64,000 bases of DNA. Source: Caldora sp965222765 (GTDB lineage: Bacteria; Cyanobacteriota; Cyanobacteriia; Cyanobacteriales; Coleofasciculaceae). Below the pieces are notes generated by a model. It did no database searches, was not told the origin of the DNA, and worked only from the letters and a program-made list of their open reading frames with translations. Positions 46,979-55,204 of the stretch are shown piece after piece. Both the position numbers and the translations under genes were made by a program. How positions within the stretch are numbered: the stretch's first letter is position 1; each line of letters starts with the position of its first letter. Location: the NCBI GenBank assembly GCA_965222765.1, contig CBDCVG010000092.1, forward strand, positions 62,001 to 126,000, read 5' to 3'.

Positions 46979-49000
46979 ATGGCTGTGCAAGATTTACCAT
47001 CACCTGATGCTTCCAATGTAACCAAGCAATTGCCCAATCAGCGGTGGCAGATATCACCGGTACAAACAGAACTAGCACACCAACTCTCCCAAGCAACCGG
47101 ACTTTCACCTTTACTATCTCAGGTACTGATTAACCGAGGTATTGAAACCCCAGAGCAGGCACAAGTTTACTTAAATCCAGAATCAGAGTTAATGCCTCCA
47201 CCGATGGATGAATTTCCTGATTTGGCAATTAGTGTGGAGATGCTCAAGGAAGCGATCGCAGAGCAAACTAAAATTGCTATCTGTGGGGACTATGATGCTG
47301 ATGGTATGACTAGCACAGCCTTGTTACTTAGAGCCTTGCGTTGGTTTGATGCAGATGTAGACTACGCCATTCCCAGTCGTATGAAAGATGGCTACGGCAT
47401 CAATCGGCGTATTGTTGAAGAGTTCGCGGCTGAAGGGGTGGGGTTGATTCTCACAGTAGACAATGGTATTTCTGCCCACGAAGCGATCGCAACAGCAGTG
47501 GAATTAGGCATTACTATCATTATTACCGATCACCATGACTTGCCACCAGAACTACCAGAGGCTGATGCCATTCTTAACCCGAAACTGCTCCCGGAATCTT
47601 CCCCTTACCGGGGTGTTGCTGGTGTAGGAGTAGCATATATTTTAGCCGTTTCCCTGGCTCAAGACCTAGGTAAACTTCAGGGATTGACGACTCAGTTACT
47701 AGAACTATTTACCTTAGGAACCATTGCTGATTTAGCTTCCTTAACTGGTATTAATCGGCGTTGGTTAAAGCGAGGCTTACGGCAGTTACCTCAGTCTCAA
47801 CTAACAGGGGTTCAAGCATTAATCCAGATGGCTGGAGTTCAGGAAAACCAAAAAGCCTTAAAACCAGAGGACATTGGTTTTAAGTTAGGACCAAGAATTA
47901 ATGCTATTGGTAGGATCTCAGACCCCCAAATTGTAATTGAACTGCTGACAACAACGGATCAGGGGGTAGCATTAGAACGAGCGATGCAGTGCGAGCAAAT
48001 TAATCAACAACGTCAGCAAATATGTGCGCAAATTGAACAAGAAGCGATCGCTTATATTGAAGAGAGTCAGTTACCTTGGCAAGAAGAGCGGGTATTAGTA
48101 GTAGTACAGCCAGATTGGCATCACGGTGTAATTGGTATAGTTGCCTCCCGACTAGTGGAACGTTACGGTGTCCCAGTATTCATCGGTACTTATGAAGGGG
48201 AGGAGCAAGAAGATATCCGAGGTTCAGCGCGAGGTATACCGGAATTTAATGTCTTTGATGCTCTACTCTCTTGCCAGGATTTACTAGGAAAATTTGGCGG
48301 ACACAAAGCGGCTGGTGGATTTTCCCTACCAACTGAGAACTTAGCAGCTTTTCAAACAACTCTGAGCAATTGTGCTCATGAGTGTTTGCAACCAGAACAC
48401 CTCAAACCACTGGTTGTCATTGATACTCAAATTGACTTAGAACAAATTAACCGCCAATTTTATCAGCAAATTGACTTACTCCATCCCTGTGGTATCGGTA
48501 ACCCTGATCCTGTCTTCTGGACGCCTAATGTGCGGGTAGTTGAACAAAGAATAGTAGGCAAGGGACACCTTAAGCTGACTGTGAGTCAGGACAACCAGTC
48601 AGTTAGAATCCAAGGAATTGCTTGGCGTTGGGGTGAATACTTTCCCCTGCCAAAACTAGTAGATATTGCCTACAAACTGCGAGAAAATACTTTCAATGGC
48701 AGCACTGCTCTTGAGTTGGAGATCATTGGTATTCGCTTACCTGAATCTCCACCACCTGCCAATACTTCACAGAAGACAAGCGAGTTTTATTATAATCAGC
48801 GCCGCTACACCTGTAGCTTAGTAGATTCTTTAAATGAATTAAGAATTAGGAATCCTCAAGGAAAAGTTCTAGCTATTCAGAAAGGACAACGAACTGGTCT
48901 TTTAGGGGTTAAACGGGAAGATGCCAAAAAAGTTGATGTAACCAAACCGCCTTATTACCAGTTAATTAAAGCCGCAACCCAAGCTTTGCAACTCAAGTAA
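46979..49000 (+). CDS. recJ: Single-stranded-DNA-specific exonuclease RecJ
   Basis: 673 residues. The DHH phosphoesterase motifs are intact: AICGDYDADGMTSTALLLRA, VDNGISAHEA, TDHHDLPPELPEADAILNPK, and the DHHA1 part FGGHKAAGGFSLP. RecJ degrades single strands 5' to 3' in RecF-pathway recombination and mismatch repair. A C-terminal extension of about 90 residues (from TSQKTSEFYYNQRRYT) goes beyond the catalytic core, as in other cyanobacterial members. Monocistronic. Confidence 0.95.
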   Translation: MAVQDLPSPDASNVTKQLPNQRWQISPVQTELAHQLSQATGLSPLLSQVLINRGIETPEQAQVYLNPESELMPPPMDEFPDLAISVEMLKEAIAEQTKIAICGDYDADGMTSTALLLRALRWFDADVDYAIPSRMKDGYGINRRIVEEFAAEGVGLILTVDNGISAHEAIATAVELGITIIITDHHDLPPELPEADAILNPKLLPESSPYRGVAGVGVAYILAVSLAQDLGKLQGLTTQLLELFTLGTIADLASLTGINRRWLKRGLRQLPQSQLTGVQALIQMAGVQENQKALKPEDIGFKLGPRINAIGRISDPQIVIELLTTTDQGVALERAMQCEQINQQRQQICAQIEQEAIAYIEESQLPWQEERVLVVVQPDWHHGVIGIVASRLVERYGVPVFIGTYEGEEQEDIRGSARGIPEFNVFDALLSCQDLLGKFGGHKAAGGFSLPTENLAAFQTTLSNCAHECLQPEHLKPLVVIDTQIDLEQINRQFYQQIDLLHPCGIGNPDPVFWTPNVRVVEQRIVGKGHLKLTVSQDNQSVRIQGIAWRWGEYFPLPKLVDIAYKLRENTFNGSTALELEIIGIRLPESPPPANTSQKTSEFYYNQRRYTCSLVDSLNELRIRNPQGKVLAIQKGQRTGLLGVKREDAKKVDVTKPPYYQLIKAATQALQLK

Positions 49001-49075
49001 AGAGTTGGTTGTTGGTTATTTATTGTTTGTTGTTTGTGTTTCTTGACCAACTACTAACAACCAACAACCAAGTTG

Positions 49076-49225
49076 TTAAAGGTCACCTTTAAGGGCAGCT
49101 AAAGCAAAAATAACTACTGGACCAGCAATTACAACCAGCGCTAGCATGGTCAGCTGAGCAATTAACTCCCAATTGATGCTGCCAAAGAATCCCAAATCTA
49201 TAGCTAACAAGTCTAACAATGGCAT
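49076..49225 (-). CDS. psb30: Photosystem II protein Psb30 (Ycf12)
   Basis: A 49-residue reading frame starting at the ATG at 49225, preceded by a good Shine-Dalgarno (GGGAGGA, about 10 bases away). The body INWELIAQLTMLALVVIAGP, followed by a short hydrophobic end and LKGDL, matches the one-helix Psb30/Ycf12 subunit (pattern N-E-x-I-x-Q-L-T...AGP). It binds at the periphery of photosystem II and stabilises it. It is slightly longer at the N-terminus (MPLLDLLAIDLGFFGS) than typical. It lies between recJ and gloA. Confidence 0.85.
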   Translation of the reverse strand: MPLLDLLAIDLGFFGSINWELIAQLTMLALVVIAGPVVIFALAALKGDL

Positions 49226-49357
49226 ATCTATATTATCCTCCCGAATAAACCCAACAAATTTAATAGTAGAACTAAAATTCTATCGATTAGATTCTACTTG
49301 GTCACTGCCGTCATGTTTTAAGTAAGTTTACAAAAATCAACAAAACGCAATAAAAAG

Positions 49358-49505
49358 CATTGGTCATTGGTCATTGCTTATTGGTCATTGATCAAAGCTT
49401 ACAAAGGACAATTAGCTAATAGCCATTAGCCATTAGCTAATAGCCATTAGCCATTAGCCATTAGCCATTAGCCATTAGCCATTAACCATTAGCCATTAGC
49501 CATTA
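49358..49505. repeat. TTGGTCA and CCATTAG heptamer repeats
   Basis: About five TTGGTCA-type units (49358-49393), then at least ten TAGCCAT units up to the stop of gloA. They reach into the last three or so codons of gloA. Confidence 0.9.
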
Positions 49506-49930
49506 CCCGCTACTCCAGCAGCTTCTTGTTTCTGAGCAGAACCTTGAGTTCCCAGTTGAATCAGCTCAATCTTATAGCCATTAGGGTCTTCAACAAAGGC
49601 AATTACCGTAGAACCATGCTTCATCGGTCCTGGCTCCCGTACAACTTTGCCGCCAAGCTGCCTGATTTGCTCACAAGTGTTGTAAATATCCTCAACACCA
49701 AGGGCAATGTGACCATAAGCATCTCCCAAGTTATATTGTTCCACACCCCAGTTGTAGGTTAGTTCCAGGACTGTGTGCCCCGACTCATCTCCATAACCAA
49801 CAAAAGCCAAGGTAAACTTGCCACCGGGATAGTCCTTTTGCCGCAGCAGCTTCATCCCCAAAACATCACAGTAAAACTTGAGGGATTCTTCGAGATTGCC
49901 GACTCGCAGCATTGTATGCAACATGCGCAT
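49496..49930 (-). CDS. gloA: Lactoylglutathione lyase (glyoxalase I)
   Basis: 144 residues. The metal ligands of the two-fold betaalphabetabetabeta fold are visible: His5 (RMLHTMLRV), Glu in HTVLELTYNWG, His in GHIALGVEDI, Glu in YKIELIQLG. It converts the hemithioacetal of methylglyoxal and glutathione to lactoylglutathione. The extreme C-terminus (AAGVAGNG) runs into the TAGCCAT repeat and is probably not native. Confidence 0.95.
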   Translation of the reverse strand: MRMLHTMLRVGNLEESLKFYCDVLGMKLLRQKDYPGGKFTLAFVGYGDESGHTVLELTYNWGVEQYNLGDAYGHIALGVEDIYNTCEQIRQLGGKVVREPGPMKHGSTVIAFVEDPNGYKIELIQLGTQGSAQKQEAAGVAGNG

Positions 49931-49980
49931 GAGTTGATCTTGACTCCTTAGTGTATTTCTCCTTATCTGTTAATCATTGT

Positions 49981-50010
49981 AAGGAATGGGCTTCCCGCCG
50001 CTTTCGGTGA
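49981..50010. repeat. Fragment of the 3196-3412 hairpin element
   Basis: AAGGAATGGGCTTCCCGCCG and CTTTCGGTGA, identical to 3329-3357 of the structured segment, without the left stem arm. Confidence 0.75.
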
Positions 50011-50162
50011 GATTGGGGATCGATAAACATTCTTAAGGATAATTCTGGGTCTTTGGTAAAGGACTTATTCTAAACCCGGAAATGATCTGCTTGCAGGGTG
50101 TCTGGAACGAAGTAAAATTTCTCCCCTTCATCTTCACATCGGCGCTAACTAAAGGAGGATAA

Positions 50163-51461
50163 ATGTTAGACAAGTCAGTAACCGCAATTGAAGCGATTGA
50201 TGCCAGAGAGATTTTAGATTCTCGTGGACGTCCCACAGTTGAAGCTGAAGTCCGTCTTGAGACTGGTGCTGTGGGAATCGCTCAAGTACCTAGTGGAGCC
50301 TCTACTGGTACTTTTGAAGCTCACGAACTGCGGGATGATGACCCCCAACGCTACGGTGGTAAAGGGGTATTGGTGGCTGTACGGAACATTAAGGAGAAAA
50401 TTACTCCTGAACTATTGGAAATGGACGCTCTTGATCAAGCATCCGTTGACCTGAAAATGATAGATCGGGATGGCTCACCGAATAAAAAGAATTTGGGAGC
50501 CAATGCGATCCTTGCTGTCTCCCTTGCAACTGCTAAAGCTGCTGCTGATGAGTTGGCTCTACCTCTCTATCGTTATCTGGGAGGACCTCTTGCTAATTTG
50601 TTGCCAGTACCGTTAATGAATGTGATTAACGGTGGTGCCCATGCGGATAATAATGTGGATTTTCAGGAGTTCATGATTGTACCGGTGGGTGCAGATTCAT
50701 TCCGGGAGGCGCTGAGGTGGGGTGCAGAGGTATTTGCCGCTCTAGCTAAGGTTCTCAAGGAGAAAAATTTGCTAACTGGTGTGGGGGATGAAGGTGGCTT
50801 TGCTCCCAACTTGGAGTCCAATCAAGCAGCTTTAGAATTACTGATTGCAGCAATTGAAAAGGCTGGATATCAGCCAGGAGAACAAGTTGCCTTGGCAATG
50901 GATGTAGCCGCTAGTGAGTTCTATAAAGAAGGGCAGTATATTTATGATGGAGCATCTCACTCTCCAGAAGAGTTTGTTGATTACTTGGCTAGCTTAGTAG
51001 ATCAATATCCGATTGTTTCCATTGAAGATGGATTGCATGAAGAAGATTGGGATAGTTGGAAGCTACTCAGTGAGAAAATTGGCGATCGCATTCAGTTAGT
51101 TGGAGATGACTTGTTTGTCACTAATCCTACCAGGTTGCAAAAAGGTATTGACATGGGTGCTGGTAACTCGATTTTGATTAAGCTCAATCAAATCGGTTCT
51201 TTGACTGAAACCCTGGAAACTATTGATTTAGCAACCCGTAATGGCTTTCGTTCAGTCATCAGCCACCGTTCTGGAGAAACAGAAGATACTACCATTGCCG
51301 ATTTAGCAGTGGCAACTCGCGCAGGACAAATTAAAACCGGTTCTCTATGTCGTAGTGAACGGGTAGCTAAGTACAACCGATTGTTGCGAATTGAGGATGA
51401 ATTAGGCGATCGCGCCGTTTATGCTGCAAAAGTAGGTATGGGGCCACGAATGACTAAATAA
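50163..51461 (+). CDS. eno: Enolase
   Basis: 432 residues, full length, with AAAGGAGGA directly before the ATG. Family blocks are EILDSRGRPTVEAEV, VPSGASTGTFEAHELRD, the loop GDEGGFAPNL, the metal-binding Glu in SIEDGLHEEDW, GDDLFVTNP, the catalytic Lys in ILIKLNQIGS, and SHRSGETED. It interconverts 2-phosphoglycerate and phosphoenolpyruvate in lower glycolysis. Monocistronic. Confidence 0.98.
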   Translation: MLDKSVTAIEAIDAREILDSRGRPTVEAEVRLETGAVGIAQVPSGASTGTFEAHELRDDDPQRYGGKGVLVAVRNIKEKITPELLEMDALDQASVDLKMIDRDGSPNKKNLGANAILAVSLATAKAAADELALPLYRYLGGPLANLLPVPLMNVINGGAHADNNVDFQEFMIVPVGADSFREALRWGAEVFAALAKVLKEKNLLTGVGDEGGFAPNLESNQAALELLIAAIEKAGYQPGEQVALAMDVAASEFYKEGQYIYDGASHSPEEFVDYLASLVDQYPIVSIEDGLHEEDWDSWKLLSEKIGDRIQLVGDDLFVTNPTRLQKGIDMGAGNSILIKLNQIGSLTETLETIDLATRNGFRSVISHRSGETEDTTIADLAVATRAGQIKTGSLCRSERVAKYNRLLRIEDELGDRAVYAAKVGMGPRMTK

Positions 51462-51647
51462 GTTGTTCAGAGACTTGAATGAATAGGTAAAGGATAAAGG
51501 GACAGTTGCTGTGCGACGGGTTAAAGATTAAAGGGATAGGAGTTATTCTTCTTCCTTGACTCTTTCCCCTTTCCCTCTTCCTCAGCTTGACTTTTGATAA
51601 AATGACATGTTAATTTCACGTATCGTAAATTTCAGAATTTTAAGATT

Positions 51648-52049
51648 ATGGTTTTCAAAAAGATAGCCAACCAAGCCCAAGAAACAGCGGCAGGAGTTTC
51701 TGCTGCTGCTGAAGAAAAAATTGATGCCATTATAGATGAGTTCAACAAGTTTATGCCTTTTGCGGAAGAACTAGGACTGAGCATGGCTAGTTTCAATATT
51801 GAGGCAGGATTATTACCACAAATCAAGACCACTCTAATTGGTTCGATTGATAATATTAATAACGAAGCTGTCGAACGAATTATCGCCGAAAATGACAATA
51901 ACAAACTACTAACAGCAGTACTCAAAGCTATATTAATGGCGAAAAGTGTTCATGAGCGACTCGAAGGAGCTTATATATCAGTTTTAAAGGATTTGGTTAT
52001 TGATATTAAGCTCGGTGTACCTCCTAGTATATCTTGCCGTTTTCAATAG
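51648..52049 (+). CDS. Uncharacterised small helical protein
   Basis: 133 residues, family not recognised. The N-terminus is an Ala/Glu-rich helix (ANQAQETAAGVSAAAEEKID). The centre GLLPQIKTTLIGSIDNIN and the end LVIDIKLGVPPSISCRF look like a conserved compact domain with a closing beta strand. No signal peptide. It is followed by a repeat element and then by the two Lys-rich paralogues, read in the opposite direction, so it may belong to the same small-protein locus. Confidence 0.75.
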   Translation: MVFKKIANQAQETAAGVSAAAEEKIDAIIDEFNKFMPFAEELGLSMASFNIEAGLLPQIKTTLIGSIDNINNEAVERIIAENDNNKLLTAVLKAILMAKSVHERLEGAYISVLKDLVIDIKLGVPPSISCRFQ

Positions 52050-52050
52050 A

Positions 52051-52161
52051 CTAGTACCGCTGCGCGGAATTAAGAATTAAGAATTAAGAATTAAGAATGC
52101 TTATAGAGTAAGGATTCTATCACTCTCAAACTGGTCAGTTACTTGTGCCGCACTGCACTAG
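52051..52161 (+). repeat. Complete AATTAAG dispersed element (111 bp)
   Basis: Begins CTAGTACCGCTGCGCGG and ends GTGCCGCACTGCACTAG. The ends form an imperfect inverted repeat (CTAGTRC...GCGG). The interior has AATTAAG units, GCTTATAGAGTAAGGATTCT and CTGGTCAGTTACTT. It defines the full unit of the partial copies at 5277, 43999, 46716, 53482 and 61068. Confidence 0.88.
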
Positions 52162-52267
52162 TAACAAAAGTCTTCATTATTATACATCCATTACTGCCTA
52201 TAAAGCTATATATTCTGTAAGTTATCTTCAGATCCTAAGATACTTAAGCCTAACCTTTCGTCATAGG

Positions 52268-52657
52268 CTAAGATTTAATCAACCTGGAGATAGCTTTTCT
52301 GTAGTCTTTAGGTAAATCTTTAATCCAGCGATTTTTCTTCTTCTTGGATTTTGAGTCGCGATCCTTTGATTTTTTCTCCATATCATATTTTTTAACGATT
52401 CGCAAAATACTTTTTTCTAAAGTCTTCAAAGCTGCTGCTTTCTGTTTCCGTTTCTTTTTCTTCTTTCTTCTACTATCCTTACCGTGAAGCACATCAGGTT
52501 TACCACCAAAGGAGTCTTCGCTGCGCAAGATTGTGGTGCTCTTGACATTATCCTCCATACCACCTTTAGTAGCATCCTTTAGATCAGGTTCATCACTAAT
52601 CGAATCATCCTTGGGTAAAACTGTAGTACTCTCTACATCATCATCAATAATACCCAT
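52268..52657 (-). CDS. Lysine-rich small protein, paralogue A
   Basis: 129 residues, strongly basic C-terminal two thirds. A run of Lys/Arg (SRRKKKKKRKQKAA), the motif LKTLEKSILR, a second Lys block (SKSKKKKNRWIKDLPKDYRK) and the end KAISRLIKS are shared almost position for position with the 101-residue protein at 53063. The acidic N-terminus appears duplicated within this protein (VESTTVLPKDDS and VKSTTILRSEDS). No signal peptide or catalytic motif. From memory it resembles an unassigned DUF (possibly DUF6312); unverified. It could bind nucleic acid or a polyanion. Confidence 0.8.
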   Translation of the reverse strand: MGIIDDDVESTTVLPKDDSISDEPDLKDATKGGMEDNVKSTTILRSEDSFGGKPDVLHGKDSRRKKKKKRKQKAAALKTLEKSILRIVKKYDMEKKSKDRDSKSKKKKNRWIKDLPKDYRKAISRLIKS

Positions 52658-53062
52658 AGTTATTTTTCCTTCTCTTTCTATTTGTGGTGTCTATTTTTTT
52701 GTCATCGTTTCATAATATCATCTGAGCTTGATACCAAGAAAGAACCTCAAACAAATCAGGAGTTAAGATAAGCTGTTGTGCATTTGTTTTTTAATAAAGA
52801 GACACCATAATAATGTATTTAAAATGTGTTTTATTACTGCAAAATCTCATATGTGACTAGTATCTATCTTTTTTATTTAATTTCACTAATATGCAATTTA
52901 AATGCGCAGTAGTTTAAGGTAATCCGTCAAAAAAATTGGCTGTCGATGGTTTTTTAAATCCAATTAAAAATAAAGACGCGAATGTCGCGTCTCTACATAT
53001 ATATGGATGTGATACTATATTCACCAGGTGAAAACTTTGTAGTTCACAACTAGGCTGATAGC
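52658..53062. other. Gene-free AT-rich region between the two Lys-rich genes
   Basis: No gene seen. Both Lys-rich genes share an upstream leader of the form AATAGACAC(T/C)ACAAA about 20-30 bases before the start, so promoter and leader were duplicated with the gene. Confidence 0.5.
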
Positions 53063-53368
53063 CTAAAACTTCATTAGCTTGGACATAGCCTTGCTATAGT
53101 TTTTAGGTAAATCTTTAATCCAGCCGTTTTTCTTCTTCTTATTGGATTTTGAGTGGCGATCCCTGTATTCTTTAGTCGCTTTGTCATACCTGTCAGCGGC
53201 TTTAAAGACAGCTTTTTCAATGGGCTTTAAGCCTGCCGCTTGCTTTTTCCGTTTCTTTTTCTTCTTTCTTCCACTACTTGAACCGACGAGCACTTCAGGT
53301 TCGCCACCAAACGATTCCTCACTGCGTAATACTGTGGCGCTCTTCACTTCTGTGGTACCACTAGCCAT
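53063..53368 (-). CDS. Lysine-rich small protein, paralogue B
   Basis: 101 residues. Shares VKSATVLRSEESFGGEPEVL, the GRKKKKKRKKQAAGL block, KPIEKAVFKAADRYD and KKKKNGWIKDLPKNYSKAM with the gene at 52268. A Shine-Dalgarno (CAGGAGA) precedes the ATG. Same strand as paralogue A and divergent from the two 68-residue genes at 53810 and 54095. Function unknown. Confidence 0.8.
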   Translation of the reverse strand: MASGTTEVKSATVLRSEESFGGEPEVLVGSSSGRKKKKKRKKQAAGLKPIEKAVFKAADRYDKATKEYRDRHSKSNKKKKNGWIKDLPKNYSKAMSKLMKF

Positions 53369-53481
53369 AGGTGTTTTTTCTCCTGTTTGTAGTGTCTATT
53401 TTTTGACCTTACATTTTGATCATATCATAACAGAATCTTTTCCAGGGTATTTACTTAGTCAAAATATCCTTACATTTACCT

Positions 53482-53592
53482 ACTGCAGCGGGCATGGAAA
53501 TAACCCACCAGGAAAGAGAGCGATAGAATCCTTACTCTATAAGCATTCTTAATTCTTAATTCTTAATTCTTAATTCCGCGCAGCGGTACTAG
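53482..53592 (-). repeat. AATTAAG dispersed element, reverse orientation
   Basis: From about CTGCAGCGGGCATGG through GATAGAATCCTTACTCTATA and TTCTTAA units to CCGCGCAGCGGTACTAG. It lies in the divergent gap between the two small-gene pairs. No gene seen in the rest of 53369-53809. Confidence 0.85.
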
Positions 53593-53809
53593 CTTAGTCT
53601 TACTTACCTTTTTGTGTGCTCTGGGTTACTTTTTTATGTTGCGGGTTATAAAAGTTAAAAATGGCTAAATTCTAGGTCTGTTCTTAGTTTTGCCTTCTTG
53701 TCCGTTGAAGAGTTACAAAAGCATGGACTAACTTTGGTCACTCAAACAAACAAATATCTAGACTTATGAGGTAAACTTTAGCCAAGACCTAACATGGAGA
53801 AGTAAGCTA

Positions 53810-54016
53810 ATGGCAACGATGCAAAAGACAAACACTATCGTACTTGAAGTGGGGAGTTCTAGTAAAGATGACCTCGATGATCTACGATATGGCGAAGGTA
53901 AGCTATTCAAGAAAATAGCTGGAGTTGTTGAGCGGCTCAAAGATTCAGGTGAAGTTGCTGAAGACGCCCAGCCTGTAATTATAGTTGTTCAGAAGAAAAG
54001 CTCTAGCGATTGGTAA
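53810..54016 (+). CDS. 68-residue conserved small protein, copy 1
   Basis: 68 residues. GGAGAAG lies about 7 bases before the ATG, and the same leader precedes copy 2. The shared core is DLRYGEGKLFKKI, then a helix and QPVIIVVQKKSSSDW. Its beta-helix-beta look and the RxGEGKL pattern recall, from memory, an unassigned family of short bacterial proteins (possibly DUF6200). That is not verified. Predicted cytoplasmic, acidic to neutral. Confidence 0.82.
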   Translation: MATMQKTNTIVLEVGSSSKDDLDDLRYGEGKLFKKIAGVVERLKDSGEVAEDAQPVIIVVQKKSSSDW

Positions 54017-54094
54017 CATTCCTTCTCATCCTACTGAAGGAATAGGAAACACAGAAGTCAACTTTAGCAACATTTAAGATGGAGAAGTAAGCTA

Positions 54095-54301
54095 ATGGCA
54101 ACGATGCAAAGAGAAAACACTATCATACTTCAACTCAGAAGTGCTAGTAATGATGATATCAAGGATCTGCGATATGGCGAAGGTAAGCTGTTCCGGAAAA
54201 TAGGCCTGATTCTTGAGCAGCTCCAGGAATCTGGTGAAGTCGGCGATAATATGCAGCCAATAATTGTAGTTACTAAGAAAAAAAGCTCTAAGGATTGGTA
54301 G
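54095..54301 (+). CDS. 68-residue conserved small protein, copy 2
   Basis: 68 residues, same length as copy 1 and alignable without gaps (MATMQRENTIILQLRSASND versus the copy 1 start; DLRYGEGKLFRKI; QPIIVVTKKKSSKDW). The two genes are separated by 78 bases, and both start within GGAGAAGTAAGCTAATGGCA. The conserved core with a diverged N-terminal strand argues for selection on protein, not mere recent copying. Confidence 0.82.
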   Translation: MATMQRENTIILQLRSASNDDIKDLRYGEGKLFRKIGLILEQLQESGEVGDNMQPIIVVTKKKSSKDW

Positions 54302-54628
54302 CATGGTATAGAGTAGAGGATGATTAGGTGGATCTGTAAAAATCAAATCAGAGAATCCAATAACTGATCAAACTCGTTAGGGTGAGTTAACCAAAATTTG
54401 AATGACTGTCAATGATTATGAGGGAACATTACACTTGAACTGAACAATCAGTTGTGAACTCCATATTTTCACACTCATTCAATGCATGAGTCACCTAGAT
54501 CCGGGAATTGACTGCCGTGGTCATTGAAACCTTAACATCATAAATTAACTTATCCCCCGTGCATTAGTCGGGGGATATTAAGTTTTACAGCACATTTATC
54601 ACAGCAGCAAGGTTAAGTTATATAAATC

Positions 54629-54742
54629 TAGGACTTACGCACCGTCACGAAATTATGTCATCCTGAGCGATAGCGAAGGATCTCCAGACGGCTGAGACGC
54701 TTCACTATCACCTCAGCATGACAGTTGAATGCGTAAGTCCTA
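54629..54742. repeat. 114-bp MITE-like element, copy 2 (inverted)
   Basis: Same ends (TAGGACTTACGCA / TGCGTAAGTCCTA) and same length as 3070-3183, with the interior reversed. 54302-54628 holds no gene I can see. Confidence 0.9.
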
Positions 54743-55204
54743 TAATCGTATAACTTTATAGAGATGCATCGGGAGCAATGTGAAGGAAATTTTGGGTGGG
54801 ATTTCAATTCTCTGCGTTCCCGCGTTCCCGTGTCTCCTTGCTCAAAATTACCAAAACTCCTGTCACAACCCTGACATCTGCAATTTTTTTGTGTAGATTG
54901 GATGATATACCTGTAAATAAGCAAGACGCAGACGAATTCAGGGTACTGTGTCCTAGAGAAAATTTAGCACCATACCTGCATCATACCAATTGAGACTTTT
55001 GTACTCAGAGCTAATTAATTAGGGTCACAGGTAAAAAATATTTTAGTGTATCTGCGGTGTTTCTCCAAACAACGTTGTATCTTCATCTTTGCTTCAGTAA
55101 TTGGGATTAAATCAACTGAATCATTGAATACAGAACTATATTTTTAGAATTTTTAGTTCTAATTACAACTACAACTAAATCATTTTTTTGTGTGAGGATT
55201 AATT
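54743..55204. other. Gene-free stretch upstream of the porin gene
   Basis: No gene or RNA recognised. GAGGATTAATTGTG at its end gives the ribosome binding site and GTG start of the porin. Confidence 0.5.

Noticed and set aside
54658..54993. Frames across the second 114-bp element and its right flank
   Set aside because: They encode the inverted repeat on one strand and unremarkable sequence on the other, with no ribosome site.
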